Part shown: piece after piece, positions 12,177 to 24,128 of the stretch
How positions within the stretch are numbered: position 1 is the first letter of the stretch
How the letters are laid out: each line of letters starts with the position of its first letter
Assembly (NCBI GenBank): GCA_022376465.1
Contig: JACDTU010000017.1
Coordinates: forward strand, 682,001-746,000
Length of the DNA stretch: 64,000 nucleotides
Reading direction: 5' to 3'
DNA from: Cubamyces lactineus
Lineage: Eukaryota > Basidiomycota > Agaricomycetes > Polyporales > Polyporaceae
Notes under the pieces: generated by a model
Seen by the model: only the letters and a program-made list of their open reading frames with translations
What the model was told of the DNA's origin: nothing
The model's database searches: none
Made by a program: the position numbers and the translations under genes

Positions 12177-13757
12177 CTAAACTGCCATCTCCATCTTCGA
12201 AGACTCGCAGGTACACGGCGAAGCTGCCACGCGCGGGTCGATTCAGACTCGAGTCGCACCAAGAGCGAGGTTGACACAGAGTGCTTACCAGAATCTCTAC
12301 GTTTCGCTAGCTCGGAAGATGCGAGGTCGCCCTCTGACCTCACACCGTAACTGCTTGGCGGCGGCCGAACCATCCTGCTCGGATGCCACCCGACGACGGT
12401 ACTGCTTGCCTCTGTCGTCGCAGGCCCAGTCGGACCCTCGGAGCTCCCGCCGGATCCCCAAGAATCTCGCGGCGCGCGCGAGGCGACGCCGTTGGCCGTG
12501 TGCCTCTTATTTACATCGAGCGTCGCGTGGGAGGCAGGTTCGGACATATCCTCGATGGACGACGCGGACGCGCGTCTGTGGAGGCCTAGTCCAGTGTCCT
12601 GGGGAGAGGTGCGGATGGAGGCTTCACGCTCTGTCATGGTTTTCCAGGGGGTCGCAGGCCTGATCATGGTATCGTCGAGATTGTGCTGGACGGAGGACGT
12701 TCCGGAGGCGTCCAGACTCTCGTCATCTCTCTGGGCGTTGGCTTTCAGGCCTTCAGTTTGACGGCGTCTGAGACGCTTCTTGCGAACGAAGAAAGCGCCG
12801 AGAAGCACGAGGAAGAGAACGGTTGCGCATACGGCAGATGCGATTGCTGCGACGGGCGGATGGGCGTCGTGTTGGGCCGACTTAGAGCCATTGCGTGAAG
12901 GTGGGACGCCCGGTGTGGTGCTAGCGGTAGCGGGGCCAGACGCGATTTCTGAATCTGTCGCACTGATGATACTTGTTCGCCGAGACTCTGTGAATGAAGA
13001 GCTTTGCGGTACATCGACGGTCGAGTTCAGTCCTGTGGAGTAAGGAGTATTTCTTCCCGTATTTTGGGGTGCGCTGCCCGAGCGGGGGTCGGGCGAAGTG
13101 GACGAGGTTGTAGTAGCCGGATTACCCGGAATGCTTTCACTGGGACGGGCGCCCGGCGTCGACATAGATGGCTCCTTACCCACGGAGGACGTAATGCTAG
13201 GAGAGGGGAGTAAAGCCTGTGTCGAGGTTGTTGGAAGTGTACCGGACGGAAGCAGACTAGGTCCGACTTGCAATGGTGACGTCGACAGCATCAATGCCTA
13301 CTAGTCAGTTCCGCCTGTACACATCCTTGCCGCGGGCTCAGTGTACACTCACCGCCACAAGCACTCAGCCAATTGACACTGTCGTTGTACACCGATTGGC
13401 AGTGCTCCATTCCCATCATGGTAGCGCATTGTGATATCTGTGGATGGTTCGCCGAAAGCATACTGCAGCAATCCTGCAGTTTCTGTGTCCCATCTTCCTT
13501 CGGGTCCCTGCCGATGAACGTAGGGGGTCAGTGAGATCCAGCTATGAAGTACTGCTAGACACAATTCCTATGTGGTTGTACACTCACATCAATGCCTCCA
13601 CGCAAGCCGAACAGGAACCCCATTCCTTGAATATCGTGTTGGATATACAGTTACACACGCAAGTGAGGGTTGGCCCGCGTCGCGTAGCACTTTGAATTCC
13701 GCCGGTGACAAAACCGGCAGTGAAGATAATAGCACCTAGTGCTGAGCGAAAGCGCAT
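12177..13757 (-). CDS. P2: single-pass membrane protein of the cysteine-rich/mucin-stalk family
   Basis: Exon 1 (13757-13588) starts with a good signal peptide, MRFRSALGAIIFTAGFVTGG, then TCVCNCISNTIFKEWGSCSA. Exon 2 (13507-13353) gives DCCSMLSANHPQISQC and ends ...SACG. The main exon runs from near 13300 to 12289. It holds a Ser/Thr/Pro stalk, a helix beginning HPPVAAIASAVCATVLFLVL, the basic FVRKKRLRRRQ, TPWKT, DSWGSGGSSEGP and GWHPSRMVRPPPSSYG. The last exon (12223-12177) encodes CESSKMEMAV, matching ESGETGMAL in its sisters. The join between exons 2 and 3 does not keep frame with the obvious acceptors: exon 2 ends in phase 1, but the nearest acceptors give phase 0 or a stop. Either a splice site is unusual or a one-base lesion is present. 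Ectodomain to the cell surface and tail to the cytosol are inferred from topology. Function unknown. Confidence 0.75.
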
Positions 13758-14515
13758 CTTGAATGTCGCCTAGGCCTTGTGAACGCGAATGGATGCGGGG
13801 TCGACGGTGTAACCGGCCTCTCGGAGGACTTGGATTTCCACGCGCCGGCAGGTTCGCCTGGAAGACACTCGAGGTGGGCTTGGGGTGAGAGGAGCCAGGG
13901 CTAGGAAGGGTAGAGGGCGTTTCTGTATAAAACCAGATGAGTTGCACGGAAAGAACGGCACCGAAGCAGCAGAAGGTTGGACAGATAGTGATCTTGTACG
14001 ACTACTGATTGTTAGTTGAGACGGCAGAGGGGTTGACCGTAAGGCTAGTACTCTTGCTGTTTCTCCCGGACATCGTAGCAATAGGATATGCGTAGAATAT
14101 AGATTCTACGGTGAGTAAAGACGTTCAGCATTCCACAACACCGTCAATAGATCACTATGTTGTATCGTAAGCAGCGTTCAATGCATCCGAGTCCTATTGC
14201 GTAGCGGTACGCGGTCGAAATGGAGACAAGTATATACTAGCAGTCCGTCGCAACGCACCCTTGACTGGGATCAGATGGTATACAGAGTAGCGCTTTCCGC
14301 AATGTAGCTCAGCGAGATCTCCGGCTTACTCGGCCCCAGAAAAGGATCTATGGCGACCAAATGACTGCGTAAAATGAACACGCTTACCCTTTCTGGACGA
14401 CCCATCTTGTTTAAGCTTTCTCTCTGCTGAGTTGTGGCGTACCGGCGCATTGGGGATAGGCCGGTCCGAAGAGACCAAGTCCGGTGAGACGGGAGTCACT
14501 GCGATTTACAGGGCA
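13758..14515. other. Intergenic between P3 and P2
   Basis: About 760 bp. It should carry the promoter of P2 and the 3' untranslated region of P3. No gene or repeat recognised. Confidence 0.4.
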
Positions 14516-16116
14516 CTACAACGCCACACCTGTTCCCCCTGAACGGTGCGTGCACGACATCGCAACGCAATATGTCAGTCAAGCTCTCGAGGAAACGACG
14601 GAGTGCTCACCTATATCTCTATCATGAGTTACCAGCTCTGGCGACGCCCCGTTGTTCTCCAGGACCGATCCCATGTCATAGATACTCGAAGGTGGTCGAA
14701 CCATCCTGTTCGGATGCCACCCAGTGACGGTACTGCTTGCCTCCGACGTCGCTAGCACGGGTCCCTCAGAGTCTTCGTCAGACCCACATGAATTTCGCTC
14801 TGTGCCCCGCACGAAGCCGTTCGTCGTGGGCAGAATGTGAGAGCTGTCCGTGCAGAGCGGACGCAGGTGAGAGTCATCCCAGTGTTCGATGCCTTCGCCC
14901 GTGGAAGGATGCAGGGTGGAACTGAGGGAGGACCACGACGTAGTGCCGTGTCGCAGGAGAGGCTTGTCTTCGACAGAAGAGCGACATCGAGCAAGGAATA
15001 GGACGTCCTGGTGCAGATTGTGGGTGGGTTCCGTTCGGGATAATGGGAACTCCCTGTGAGTCTCGGTTCTCTTCGTACTATCACCGAGGGCGCACTGGGT
15101 ATAGAGCATCTCTGATGAGGAGTTTGGGGCCTCGTCGACTCCCAGGATGATAGCGCTCTTCTGGGAGATGGTGCTCTGGGCACTGGCACGACGACGTTTG
15201 AGACGTCGCACGTAGAGGTACAACGCAGTGAGGAGAGCAAAGAAGAGAACAGCTCCGCCTACGGCCGATGCGATTGCTGCGAAGGGGAAATGGGTGCCAT
15301 GCTGGGCTGCCCGGAAACCAGTGTTTGTGATTGTCGGCTTTGCAAGCCCCGTGTACCAGGAAGTGAATGTATGATAGGTATTTCCTGCGCCATTCGCTGC
15401 CTGGGCTGTTTCGACGGTTGCGGCCCCAGGGACTTGGGCCCAGGTTGCAGACGAAGACGGTATCCCTATGACGGGTAGTGTGCTTGTGTCGAGGCGGTCT
15501 GGTCGTGACAATGTAACGGATGAAGACTCTGGGTACATGGTCGTGGGAGCTCCAGACGGAGGCTCGGCTGCTGAAGGCGAGCCGCTTGGAGTAGTGGGTT
15601 GCGAGGCGGGTGTTGTCGGCGGTGGCTGCTGTACAGGCGAGGCAGTAATAGGGTTGTTACTTTGAGATGGGGTAGCATCGGGAACAGCTGTCTCTGTGTA
15701 GTTCGTAAAGGTTTGGATGCAGTTAGAATAGTGTAGTGTAACATGTGAGTTAACGGTATCAGGGTGAACTTACGAAATTTGCAGTGGCTGGTTGCCGACT
15801 GAATGGAATCCGACAGCTCTGTGCAGCGCTTTGCCACACAGAACTGTAACTGTTTGGCGGCATCGTTCACTTGTGAGCAGCATCCGGCGGTGTCGATGGC
15901 TGTTGTGTATGGTATATTACTCAAGGGATGTATCAGCATCCAGACACGATATCATTGAGACGGAGATTCTGTCGGAATCGGAGGATCAGTGCTGACCACT
16001 CACTTGATAGAATCCAAACAGTAGTGAAGAGAGTCTTGCAACTGGCATCCAACAAAACACCCGGGTTGTGTGGCTCGAGGCAACGGCCGATTACGTTGGA
16101 TGCTGGTGTAATCCAT
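14516..16116 (-). CDS. P3: single-pass membrane protein of the cysteine-rich/mucin-stalk family
   Basis: Four exons, 16116-16004, 15919-15774, 15693-14611 and 14538-14516, sum to 455 codons with phases 2, 1, 1. The ectodomain has CFVGCQLQDSLHYC, then AGCCSQVNDAAKQLQFC, aligning with the same cysteines in P1 and P2. The stalk is rich in Pro, Thr and Ser. The helix begins HFPFAAIASAVGGAVLFFAL and is followed by YLYVRRLKRRRAS. The tail has DKPLLRHGTTS, SCGSDEDSEGP and GWHPNRMVRPP. The final exon is only 23 nt and gives the end GGTGVAL. No signal peptide is visible at the first ATG and an upstream in-frame stop blocks extension. The true signal exon may lie further right, or the N-terminus is lost. 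Confidence 0.75.
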
Positions 16117-17286
16117 ATTAATCACAACTTCTCCGTATACTTGATCCAAGGGTGGTAGCTAAAAAGCTAGAATAAGAGCTGAGTTCAGGGTCAGGTGTTG
16201 GCTTGGGATGTAGTGAAGAAAACGAGAGTCGCCAGGCTAGACGAAACGGAGATATTATATATCTTACAAGCGCAAAGATTCTGACGTATCTTGATACTGT
16301 GTTAGCAGTGATTGTCAGATGTGACTGCACTGGAGGCGGTAGTGGAGCTAGTTTTACCGGAAGTCTAGAACTTCAGAGTGTCTTGTCAAGTCGTAAGTGA
16401 CAAGTTCTTGGGCGAAATCTTCAACGTTCGTTTGAGGCGTTGTTCGTACAAAGCTGTGATGCGCATAGAGCTACCAGCCTTGTTCGGTCCCTCTTCACGC
16501 CGGTATGTGGCAAGACTGAAGACAGCTGTACACTGATATTTCATCAGATCGAGTTACACCCACCGCCGCCGTTTCTCGGGATCAGAGTGTCAATGATGCG
16601 CAATGTCCGAGGGCACATTGCACCGTCCAGCTAAAGGAGATTCAACGCCTACCATTTGATGACGACTGACCGTCCCATCTCCGCGCGGTGTGCTCACGAT
16701 TTCTAGTCGTAGACCGTGCCACGACTTTCAGTATGGAGATTCTGATCTGCTCGGACTCGACGTACTCTGGCAACAGCCAGAAAGCTACTAGTCTGGAGTT
16801 TGGGACCTGTTCAAGCTCAGCAAGGGCCGTGCTATCAACGTCCAGGTCGACGGTCGCTGCGAATAAGAGGTGCGGCTCGAGGAGGGCGTTTTAGAGGGTT
16901 GGGTGTTATCTGTTGACGTACGGATCCGTTAATGGCCTGCTAAGTCTGAGATCTGAGCGCTCAGCGCTCAGCGCTCGTATGTCTCCAAATTCCGACAAGC
17001 GGACTTTGCCGAGACTATTAAATGGCAAGGCGCTGTTGCTTGACAAGTTGGATCAGTACTCTAGCAAGGTCGTATCCGAGTCGGATTCTGAAGAGCCCTT
17101 CACTCAACTCTGTGTAGCGGAGGTACGTACCGATTACTCTCTGGAATCGGTTGCAGGTTATGCAAGTCCCTTGTAAACCTCTCCGAGCCGAATGCAGTGC
17201 ACTGGTATCTTCCCAACCGCTTTGCATATGATCCTGAACCAAAGCACGTTCGGATACAGATATACTTCAACATCGGACACCTAGGG
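16117..17286. other. Intergenic between P3 and F-box gene 1
   Basis: About 1.2 kb. Apart from the 110-bp relic described separately I see no coding signal. The right part should hold the promoter of the F-box gene. Confidence 0.4.
16693..16803 (-). repeat. 110-bp relic shared with the monooxygenase pseudogene locus
   Basis: This stretch, read on the minus strand, encodes RLVAFWLLPEYVESEQIR...ILKVVARS. It matches 20817-20927, RLVTFWLLQEYAEPEQSS...MLKIVARS, at both DNA and peptide level. In the second locus it leads directly into monooxygenase sequence; here it stands alone. It is a decayed fragment of a sequence present at least twice. I do not recognise its origin. Confidence 0.55.
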
Positions 17287-18947
17287 ATGACCGACAGATT
17301 CACACTTCCTTCCGAATCAAGATTCCCAATCGAAATCTATGAGGAAATCATCCGATGGGTCCACCTGCTATTTGGACTGCCTCCGAGGCTATCTATCGAG
17401 GAACGGCAGATCAAACTGTCCGCATTACGTTCGTGTGCCCTGACATGTCGAGCCTGGCTCCCAGTCAGTCGCGCATGCCTGTACAGCAACTGTACGCTCT
17501 ATGATGAAGACAAGACATCCCTCGACTACCTCGTCCGATCTCTAGACGCCAATCCATGGCTACGAACCCTCGTCACTCAGCTCGACATTCACATCACATT
17601 CATCACGACGCGCGCCAAGCCAGACTCGCCATCGGGCCACCACAGCACGAGCTACAAACCATCCGATCTCATACTGGACACATGGCCCCTCATTCTCGCA
17701 GGCAAACTCCCTCGCCTGAACACCCTGCACGTCGCACTCACCGTAAATCTGACGCGGCATCCTCAATCCATTCGGTCCATGCAGACGTTCAGCGCTGTAA
17801 CAACTTTGTCCCTTGACTGGAGAGATTCTACGACGTCTGCGGACCTCGTAAGGGTCCTGGCCGTGTTTCCCAACTTGCAATCCGTATCCTTGACTGGGAT
17901 CTTAGTGAGAGCGACGAGCGTACGCCAGGCCATTCAGCCGCGCAGATTTCCTGCGCCGTCCAGGCTGTTTCTCCGGGACGGCTTCTTGACCCGAGTGCGT
18001 CAACTACCGAGATTGTGTGCTTAAAAACACTGATTACTCTGTTCAGCGTTTAATAGGGAGATACATGATGGACATGTTACTGCAAATGATAGCACATTCG
18101 GTCAGGATACTCGGTGTCGGCCACACCGCTATACCATACACCTTGTTAGGTAGGCCACTGATCTACAGCATGTATTCTGAGTATGCAGCGGCCTGATGCC
18201 AGTAGACGGGCAGACAACCAACCCTCAGGCCTTACCTTGTCTCCAGACCTTTCACTATTTCGGGTCTCTCCCTGGTTTAGCCGACCGCATCGAGAACGTG
18301 CAACTCAAAGACATCGTCAATTGGGCGCTCCTGTCCGCCCCAGCGCTGAGGCAGCTCGTGTTCAACTTCGCGCGTCCACCGGCATCCCACATGAAGTGCA
18401 GGCTGGTGAGGCGCCTCGTACAGACGATGGTGGGCATACAGCTCGCGGAAAACATCCTCCCGTACCTCCCGTATACGACGAGGAAGATCACGCTGCTTCT
18501 GTGCGACGACTTCTTTCCCCGGGAGATGGAGCGCCACGTCGTGCTCGCTTCCACGGCCATCGTCTGTGTGCGGAGGACCGTCGCCCGCTTCGAGCGATGC
18601 CCGGAAGTGAACGTGGTCTGGAGCGGCCTAACAGGTTGGTCATCTACCCAATTGCCTCTCGGCGCGCTATCATGCACTTAACTCGGGCCACAGAGAGCTT
18701 CACACCGGTCTATTTCACTGCGACGGAGCACGACGAGAGGGCCTTGAACACATCACACTTGCCTCCCCCCGACATCGCTGATTGTATAGAGGAGGGGTAC
18801 TGGCCAAACATAGCGCTCATCGTTCACTTCGAGCGGGGACCGTTGAGGAACGAGGGCGCTTGGTCAGCTAAGAGCCCAGTTCCGTTTGAACGGAGGACTC
18901 GGAAGATGCGATGTGAGTTCTCCATTCGATCTATAGGCGCGTTGTAG
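17287..18947 (+). CDS. F-box/LRR-type protein 1
   Basis: Three exons, 17287-17994, 18229-18634 and 18694-18947, give 455 codons in consistent phases (the first intron, 234 nt, is long for this genome). The N-terminus contains the F-box-like opening FPIEIYEEIIRWV and ALTCRAWLPVSRACLY, usual in basidiomycete F-box proteins. Leucine-rich segments follow: LAGKLPRLNTLHVALT, VTTLSLDWRD and VLAVFPNLQSVSLTG. Exon 2 adds LPCLQTFHYFG...SAPALRQLVF, which aligns with exon 2 of the gene at 46576-48226. F-box proteins usually join Skp1 and cullin to select substrates for ubiquitination; which target this one selects cannot be seen. The ATG at 17287 is preferred over an upstream in-frame ATG at 17197, as it sits just before the conserved F-box start. 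Confidence 0.75.
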
Positions 18948-19369
18948 AGACTGATGGCGATCGAACCGCCTCAGTGGCCTAGAATGAGTTTGACTTTGGC
19001 TCCCAGGTTGTTGGGCGAGCGTGGTGCGAGAGACGAGAAACGTAGGCCGTGCGTGAGTGATCGAAGGCAATGGATCAAAACCGGGGAGGATCCGAGGTTG
19101 TATTTCGGCTGAATGGTCACTTCGTGGCATGTCGGTCATGCTGGGCTCGTTGGTTTCCGTACGACGTAACATGTACGATACTATGCAGAAACGTGGGCGA
19201 GGTTGTACGCAATGCAACGTATACATCTCCGCCAGGTTCGACGATTCCGGTTCCGTTCACTCGCAGGTAATCATAGCATGAGGGAAGCACTCGATCCACT
19301 CCTCGTCGTCAGCGGGGCCTAGAGGCACCTGTATCAGCTTTCATCGTGAACCCGCCTTAGCGAGGCGAT
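18948..19369. other. Intergenic between F-box gene 1 and the monooxygenase pseudogene
   Basis: About 420 bp between convergent sequences. No gene or repeat recognised. Confidence 0.4.
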
Positions 19370-20931
19370 TCACCGGGCGGGATGTCCAGGTAGGGAGGAC
19401 GAAGGTACCATGCGCCTGTGAGCAAGATCGTCAGAGGTAAACCCAAGGATAACAAGGAGGAGAAAAGAATGGGAAGCTGGAGAGGCGTCGCTAGATCGAG
19501 AGGACTCAAGAGAACTTACGATCACCCGAGAAAGTCTTCTGACTATACGTCTGGCCCTCGCCCAACCAGTAGAACATGTTCTGCTCCCCGTCCTCGAGGA
19601 GTTCGTACTGGTAGTCCTCCCACCGCGGATGCTCGATCGCACGCATCGCATGCAACGTCGAGCCTGTGGGATAGAGAATGAGACGATGACGAGAGAGTGC
19701 GAATTATACGAGATGAGGGCAGAGAGTTGCATCAGTGCGCGGTACCCAGAAAAGGCAGAGCTGAGGGCCAAAGACCGACGACGCGGCCTTCCTCCCGACC
19801 GAACTTGTACCACGACCGGCAGTTCTGTGTGAAAACGGTCTGTGCAGATATTCGTCAGCCGTCACACTTCCGAGCATATACCATAATAGTCGCTTACGGT
19901 CTGGAAGTAGGCCTACAGCCGCGACGAGCACCCATGAGCTACCGGCGCACCACTATCCAAAGCAAGTCTGCGACATACCTCCAAGGAGGCCTCAAACGCT
20001 CTGACGGCCTCCGGCTTCGGCTCCATGCACCGGATCCGCTCCCGCTGCATCACTTGCGCCTCCATGATCGCCAGGGGCGAGCCCGTGCCGATGCCCGAGT
20101 TAGGTCAAAGGAGGTAAAAGAGAATCGGGAAGCCGTCTACGGCGAGTACAAGGTACGTTTCCGGGTGCGGGGACCAACGCTTGTTGAGTTCGAACCATCG
20201 CGGCCAATGATCTGCATCGGCATCTGGCACGACGTATCATGAGCTACATATGACGTATTAGACAAATATTACGATGAGACTGGATTCAACCGTGGCGCAA
20301 AATATGACGTCGAGCTCCTGATGCTTACCGTCTGCAGTCTCAATCCCGGTAGGGGTGATGCGCTTGATTGGGCTCGTCACAAAGTCCGCCTTCGATAGGA
20401 ATGGGAGGTCAGTGGATAGAGAAAGCCCCAGCTCGAGCACGTGCTCTACTCACGTTATCGGCGCATAGAGCCTCTAAGTACCCGAGTGCGGGGGTAAGGC
20501 GCCTGCACGCCGCAGGGAAGCCCGAGAGTACTGTCCGGATTTTGAGGAAAGGGAGCGGGTCAGCTAGGATATCAGGTTGAATTGCGAGCGCATTGAAGGA
20601 AATACACTTCTCAGCTATCCTCAGCTTCTTAGAGAGCCGTTCGCCCGTGCCATGCGCTGAGTGAGCGAATCGCGCAGAGTGATTGCATGCGCGTTCTGTA
20701 AAATATGATGTCAGTGGGAGTGTCGGAGCGTAACGAGGAGAGGATACAAACATGCAACTCTCGCTCCAGGGTGTGTCTGAAGTTCTTGTAGAACTGAGGA
20801 TCCCTCTCGAATCGCTTTATCTCGAGTCTCGACCGTGCCACGATCTTCAGCATTGACTCACTGCTCTGCTCGGGCTCGGCGTACTCTTGCAGTAGCCAGA
20901 AGGTCACTAGTCTGGATATTGCATATCTCAA
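19370..20931 (-). pseudogene. Flavin-containing monooxygenase pseudogene (C-terminal half only)
   Basis: Exons on the minus strand line up with the intact monooxygenase at 41134-44159. They run KRFERDPQFYKNFRHTLE, then FPAACRRLTPALGYLEALC, then FVTSPIKRITPTGIETADG, RWSPHPETYLVLAVDGFP, CRSWYKFGREEGRVVGLWP and RAWYLRPPYLDIPPG. Intron positions are shared. An in-frame TGA interrupts the segment before PNSGIGTGS, and about a dozen residues after IMEAQ are missing. The N-terminal FAD-binding half is absent. The sequence ends about 95 bp left of the transposon, and I do not find the missing half beyond the transposon at 31.6 kb. Confidence 0.8.
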
Positions 20932-21023
20932 TGCGTCGTATATCGGGCCTCATCTCTAGGAGGGTACGATTGGACGAACTGAACTCACTGTAGACCGTGG
21001 GTACACGGTACCAGTGAGGCTGC

Positions 21024-21049
21024 TATGTCGGAAATTTCTCACGCGCATC
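21024..21049 (+). repeat. Left terminal inverted repeat of copy 2 with TA target duplication
   Basis: TA at 21024-21025 precedes TGTCGGAAATTT. The first nine bases of the repeat match the right end exactly and further matches continue to about base 24. The matching TA after the right end is at 31575-31576. Confidence 0.75.
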
Positions 21050-21522
21050 GCGAGGCCTCAAGAGGCCTTTCGAGGGGGTCGAGGGTCTGATCTGATCGCG
21101 AGGGTAAGTCAAATCTGCGGGAGGCCCTCCCGAGGCCCTCCCGAGGACCCATGATCATCAGGAGATTGATGTCCCCTCGGCTGGCTGGCGATAGCTCCTG
21201 AGGCCTCTCGAGTTCTGCAAGCGATCCTGAGGTACGCGAGACCTCGCGATCCCGATGCATGCCTTCACGCGGTCACGCGATGAGTGACCAGTGTTCCGGA
21301 GGAAAAGCAAACCTGCCGAGGCTTGACAAGCGGTTATCATTGCGTAGGTTCGTTAGCCGCGTACTTACTTACTTAGATCTTTACTCCTTACTGCTGTTCA
21401 TGTTTACTTACTTACCTTGATATTCGTGACGGTATTCACTGCTTAAAGTTATTAGTTACTGTTCTTACACTGATTTGTAACGGGGGACTTACGACTTTGA
21501 GTTGGCCAGCGCCTTTTTTTAT

Positions 21523-21602
21523 TGGGAGTCTCGGGATTCGAACTGAGGGCCTCATGAGAACAGGAAAGCACTCCCTGGGCGGTAAAACCACTAGACCACC
21601 CA
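21523..21602 (-). other. tRNA-like sequence (degenerate tRNA or SINE head)
   Basis: Read on the minus strand it starts TGGGTGGTCTAGTGGTTTTA (A-box-like) and ends with the B-box-like GTTCGAATCCC and ACTCCCA. A hairpin-like CTCATGAG could be a long variable arm as in tRNA-Ser or -Leu. The acceptor stem pairs at only about five of seven positions, the T-stem is imperfect and the anticodon stem is ambiguous (GCT or TGC). The minus strand then runs into AATAAAAAAAGG. I read it as a broken tRNA or a tRNA-derived SINE fragment, not a working tRNA. Confidence 0.4.
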
Positions 21603-21906
21603 AGCTTTGTATACATACAACGTCCATAGGCCATGTCACCGTTTTGTGTCAGTTACTTGTAGAGACCAGTATACGCCGGGGTAGTAAGTAACCATCATAA
21701 GGATGTTTAACATTGGGTAGTACCTGAGACGTCTAGCTAGGAGTAATCGTACAACGGGTAACATGCAAAGAAAACTCTGTTGTGGAAGACGACACCTGAG
21801 AGGTTCTAATGACTACAGCAACATTACAATGAGAAAGCCGCTGGGAATATATCAGCAGTCCGTCGGGACAAGAGTTATAGACTCTAAGGGCAGGTACATT
21901 ACCTTG

Positions 21907-24128
21907 CTACTTCTTCTTGGTTCGCGTGCTCGCGCGACGAGGTGCTGGTGCATTCGGCACGGCAAGTCCATTACCATCCTCCGGCTCCACGATGACACCC
22001 TGACTCGGAGCTCTCTTTCCCTGACGCCCCCCGTGCGATTTCTTGGAAGGCGCGGGGGGAACAAGCGGCGGCACTTGCTCGCTCGGAGCGTCTGCACTCG
22101 CAGCCCGGCTCTCTCTCGCAACGTCGCTCGACCCAGCGGGACGTGGACGCGGACGTGGCTTGCCCCCCGCAGGTGCTGATTGCGAGTCTGTGATTGTAAT
22201 GTTAGCAAGGGCGGGCGCAATCGAGGTGTCGACTTGAATGCTAGGCGGGGATGGCCAAGGAGGATCGTGCGCCACCGGGGCGATCGGCGCAGTATTCTCC
22301 ACAACTACGCTTGGAGGGGCTGAGGAAATGGGATTTGGACGTCTGCTGTGAGCAACACTTGGAGGGGCGGACGAGATGGGCGCTGGACGCCCGGTGAGAT
22401 TGGGGCTGGGTGCCGAAGTCGAAGTCAGCAACGCATCTGCCTGCACAGATGTGGACGGGATGGCATCAGCTTCGGGCTAACGCAAGACAAGGGGTTTTAG
22501 TCCGGGGAATACACGGGTGGAGGCGCGCTGACCTGTACATTCGGCGGAGATGTGTTGTTAGGGGATCCAGGGCTTGAGTCGGATTCTGCACCTTCCAGTT
22601 CCGTGAGGTCGTCTGATTCAGCTGCGGCGGCCGTATTGACGGCAGATTCCGAGTTGAGTGTCGATTCCTCCCACACGTTCTGAAAGACGCGTGCTTCCAG
22701 CCAATCCCAAATCGCCTGCATGCGGTCGGAGTGTCGAGCCTTTATGAGGTACTTCATATAATCTTCGTAGTTGCTCAGGTAGCGGAACCCAGACACTGTC
22801 CCGACAGTGTCAAACCAAGTGTCTGCTGATAAGAGATGTCGAACCTATTGATAGATCAGTAGACCGCCTGTATGAGCTCGGAAAGTACTCACGCAGACTG
22901 CGGCGAATGCAATCATGTGGCACGTCAGCTTCTTGACTCCGAGTTTCATGCCGTAGGTGCTTGAGATCGGCGCCTTCACCCTATTCGTCAAGGAGGCTTT
23001 GCCGAAGAGCATGAGACGGATCATCTGTCAATAGCGAGAAGTTATTGAGCTAATCTGGTTCAACAGAGTGGCTGTCATACATACGTTCGCAATGGCCGTG
23101 TTTTTGAATCGATACCTGATGTTGCCGGGATGTGCTGCGTCGTAGATGATGGGAGGAAAGGTGTCGCTGGGCGTCGAGCAAAGCCTCTTGCAAGCCGGGT
23201 CTACAGCCATGGCCTTCTGAGGATCCAGCGAGAAGAAGATCATATGGTTGAGGTTCGGGATGTCGACGAAGATCTCAGCGCGCTTGTCTCGGCCGGCGGA
23301 GATAATCTTGCTCTTCTGATCCCCGATGAAGTGGTCGAACTAGAGGAATGTCAACGTCCATTGCGTCGATGTAATGGAAAGTGGCTTACCACGGGCTGGA
23401 AGTACGGGTTGGGGATATGAGGCCGAAGGGTGAGCGACACAAAGTCCCATATCTCCGCGGCGCAGGCCTTATCGAACGCCGACACCTTCTCTGCCTTTTT
23501 CCCCTTGTTGTTCGCTTTGTTCTTCCTCTTGTCGCCTTCAGGCGTCTTGTCGTTGTCGTTGTCGTTGTCGTTAGGATACCGCGCATGGTAGTTGAGGGGG
23601 TCGATGTCCGGTCGTGCTGTGAGGTAGTACGCGCCGGGAGGGAGTGGCCAGGCGCGGTGGATGTAGGTAAACTCACGCGCGCTATCTCTGATGAGGTCCT
23701 TCAGTGCGGAAAGGCCGTCGTCGGCTGCCACGCTGTCTGTTGGTTCGGCCGTTGAGGCCTGCGCGCTCTCCTGCGGGGTCCCTTTGCGTCTCTTCCGGGA
23801 CTTGTTCTGTGCGACCAAGAGGGCGATCTGGGCCTCCATCTCACGTATCTTGTCTTTCTGCTGGTCGGTATGCTGCTGCAAAGCGTAGAACTCCTTTAAA
23901 GATCGGAAATCGATGAGCAACGGTCTTGAGCGCGCCCATTTGAAGAGTACATACTTGTTTATAGTCCACTGCGCCCGAGGCGCTGCTGCCACTGGGGCGT
24001 GCGCGAGCTCTTGTCGAGTTGCTCTGTTGCTGGCGTGACGAGCCAAATCCTTCGTCCTCCGATTCATCGTCCTCCGATTCATCGTCAAATTCAATTACCT
24101 CTATATCGTGATCACCTAAGGAGGGCAT
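21907..24128 (-). CDS. Unknown 648-residue protein carried by the Plavaka element
   Basis: Six exons on the minus strand, 24128-23955, 23893-23390, 23339-23085, 23024-22893, 22844-22533 and 22476-21907, sum to exactly 649 codons, with no stop or frameshift. The N-terminus is acidic (IEVIEFDDESEDDESEDEGF). A predicted coiled coil follows (about residues 60-90, YALQQHTDQQKDKIREMEAQ) and then a basic KSRKRRKG that could be a nuclear signal. An NDNDNDND microsatellite separates it from a folded-looking core, including EIWDFVSLTLRPHIPNPYFQ and FDHFIGDQKSKIISAGRDKR. The C-terminus is Pro/Ser-rich and ends in TRTKKK. I do not recognise a domain. The core resembles hypothetical proteins common in Agaricomycete genomes. 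Its intact frame beside a decaying FHA gene suggests it serves the element, perhaps as a DNA-binding accessory factor; that is inference. Confidence 0.72.
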
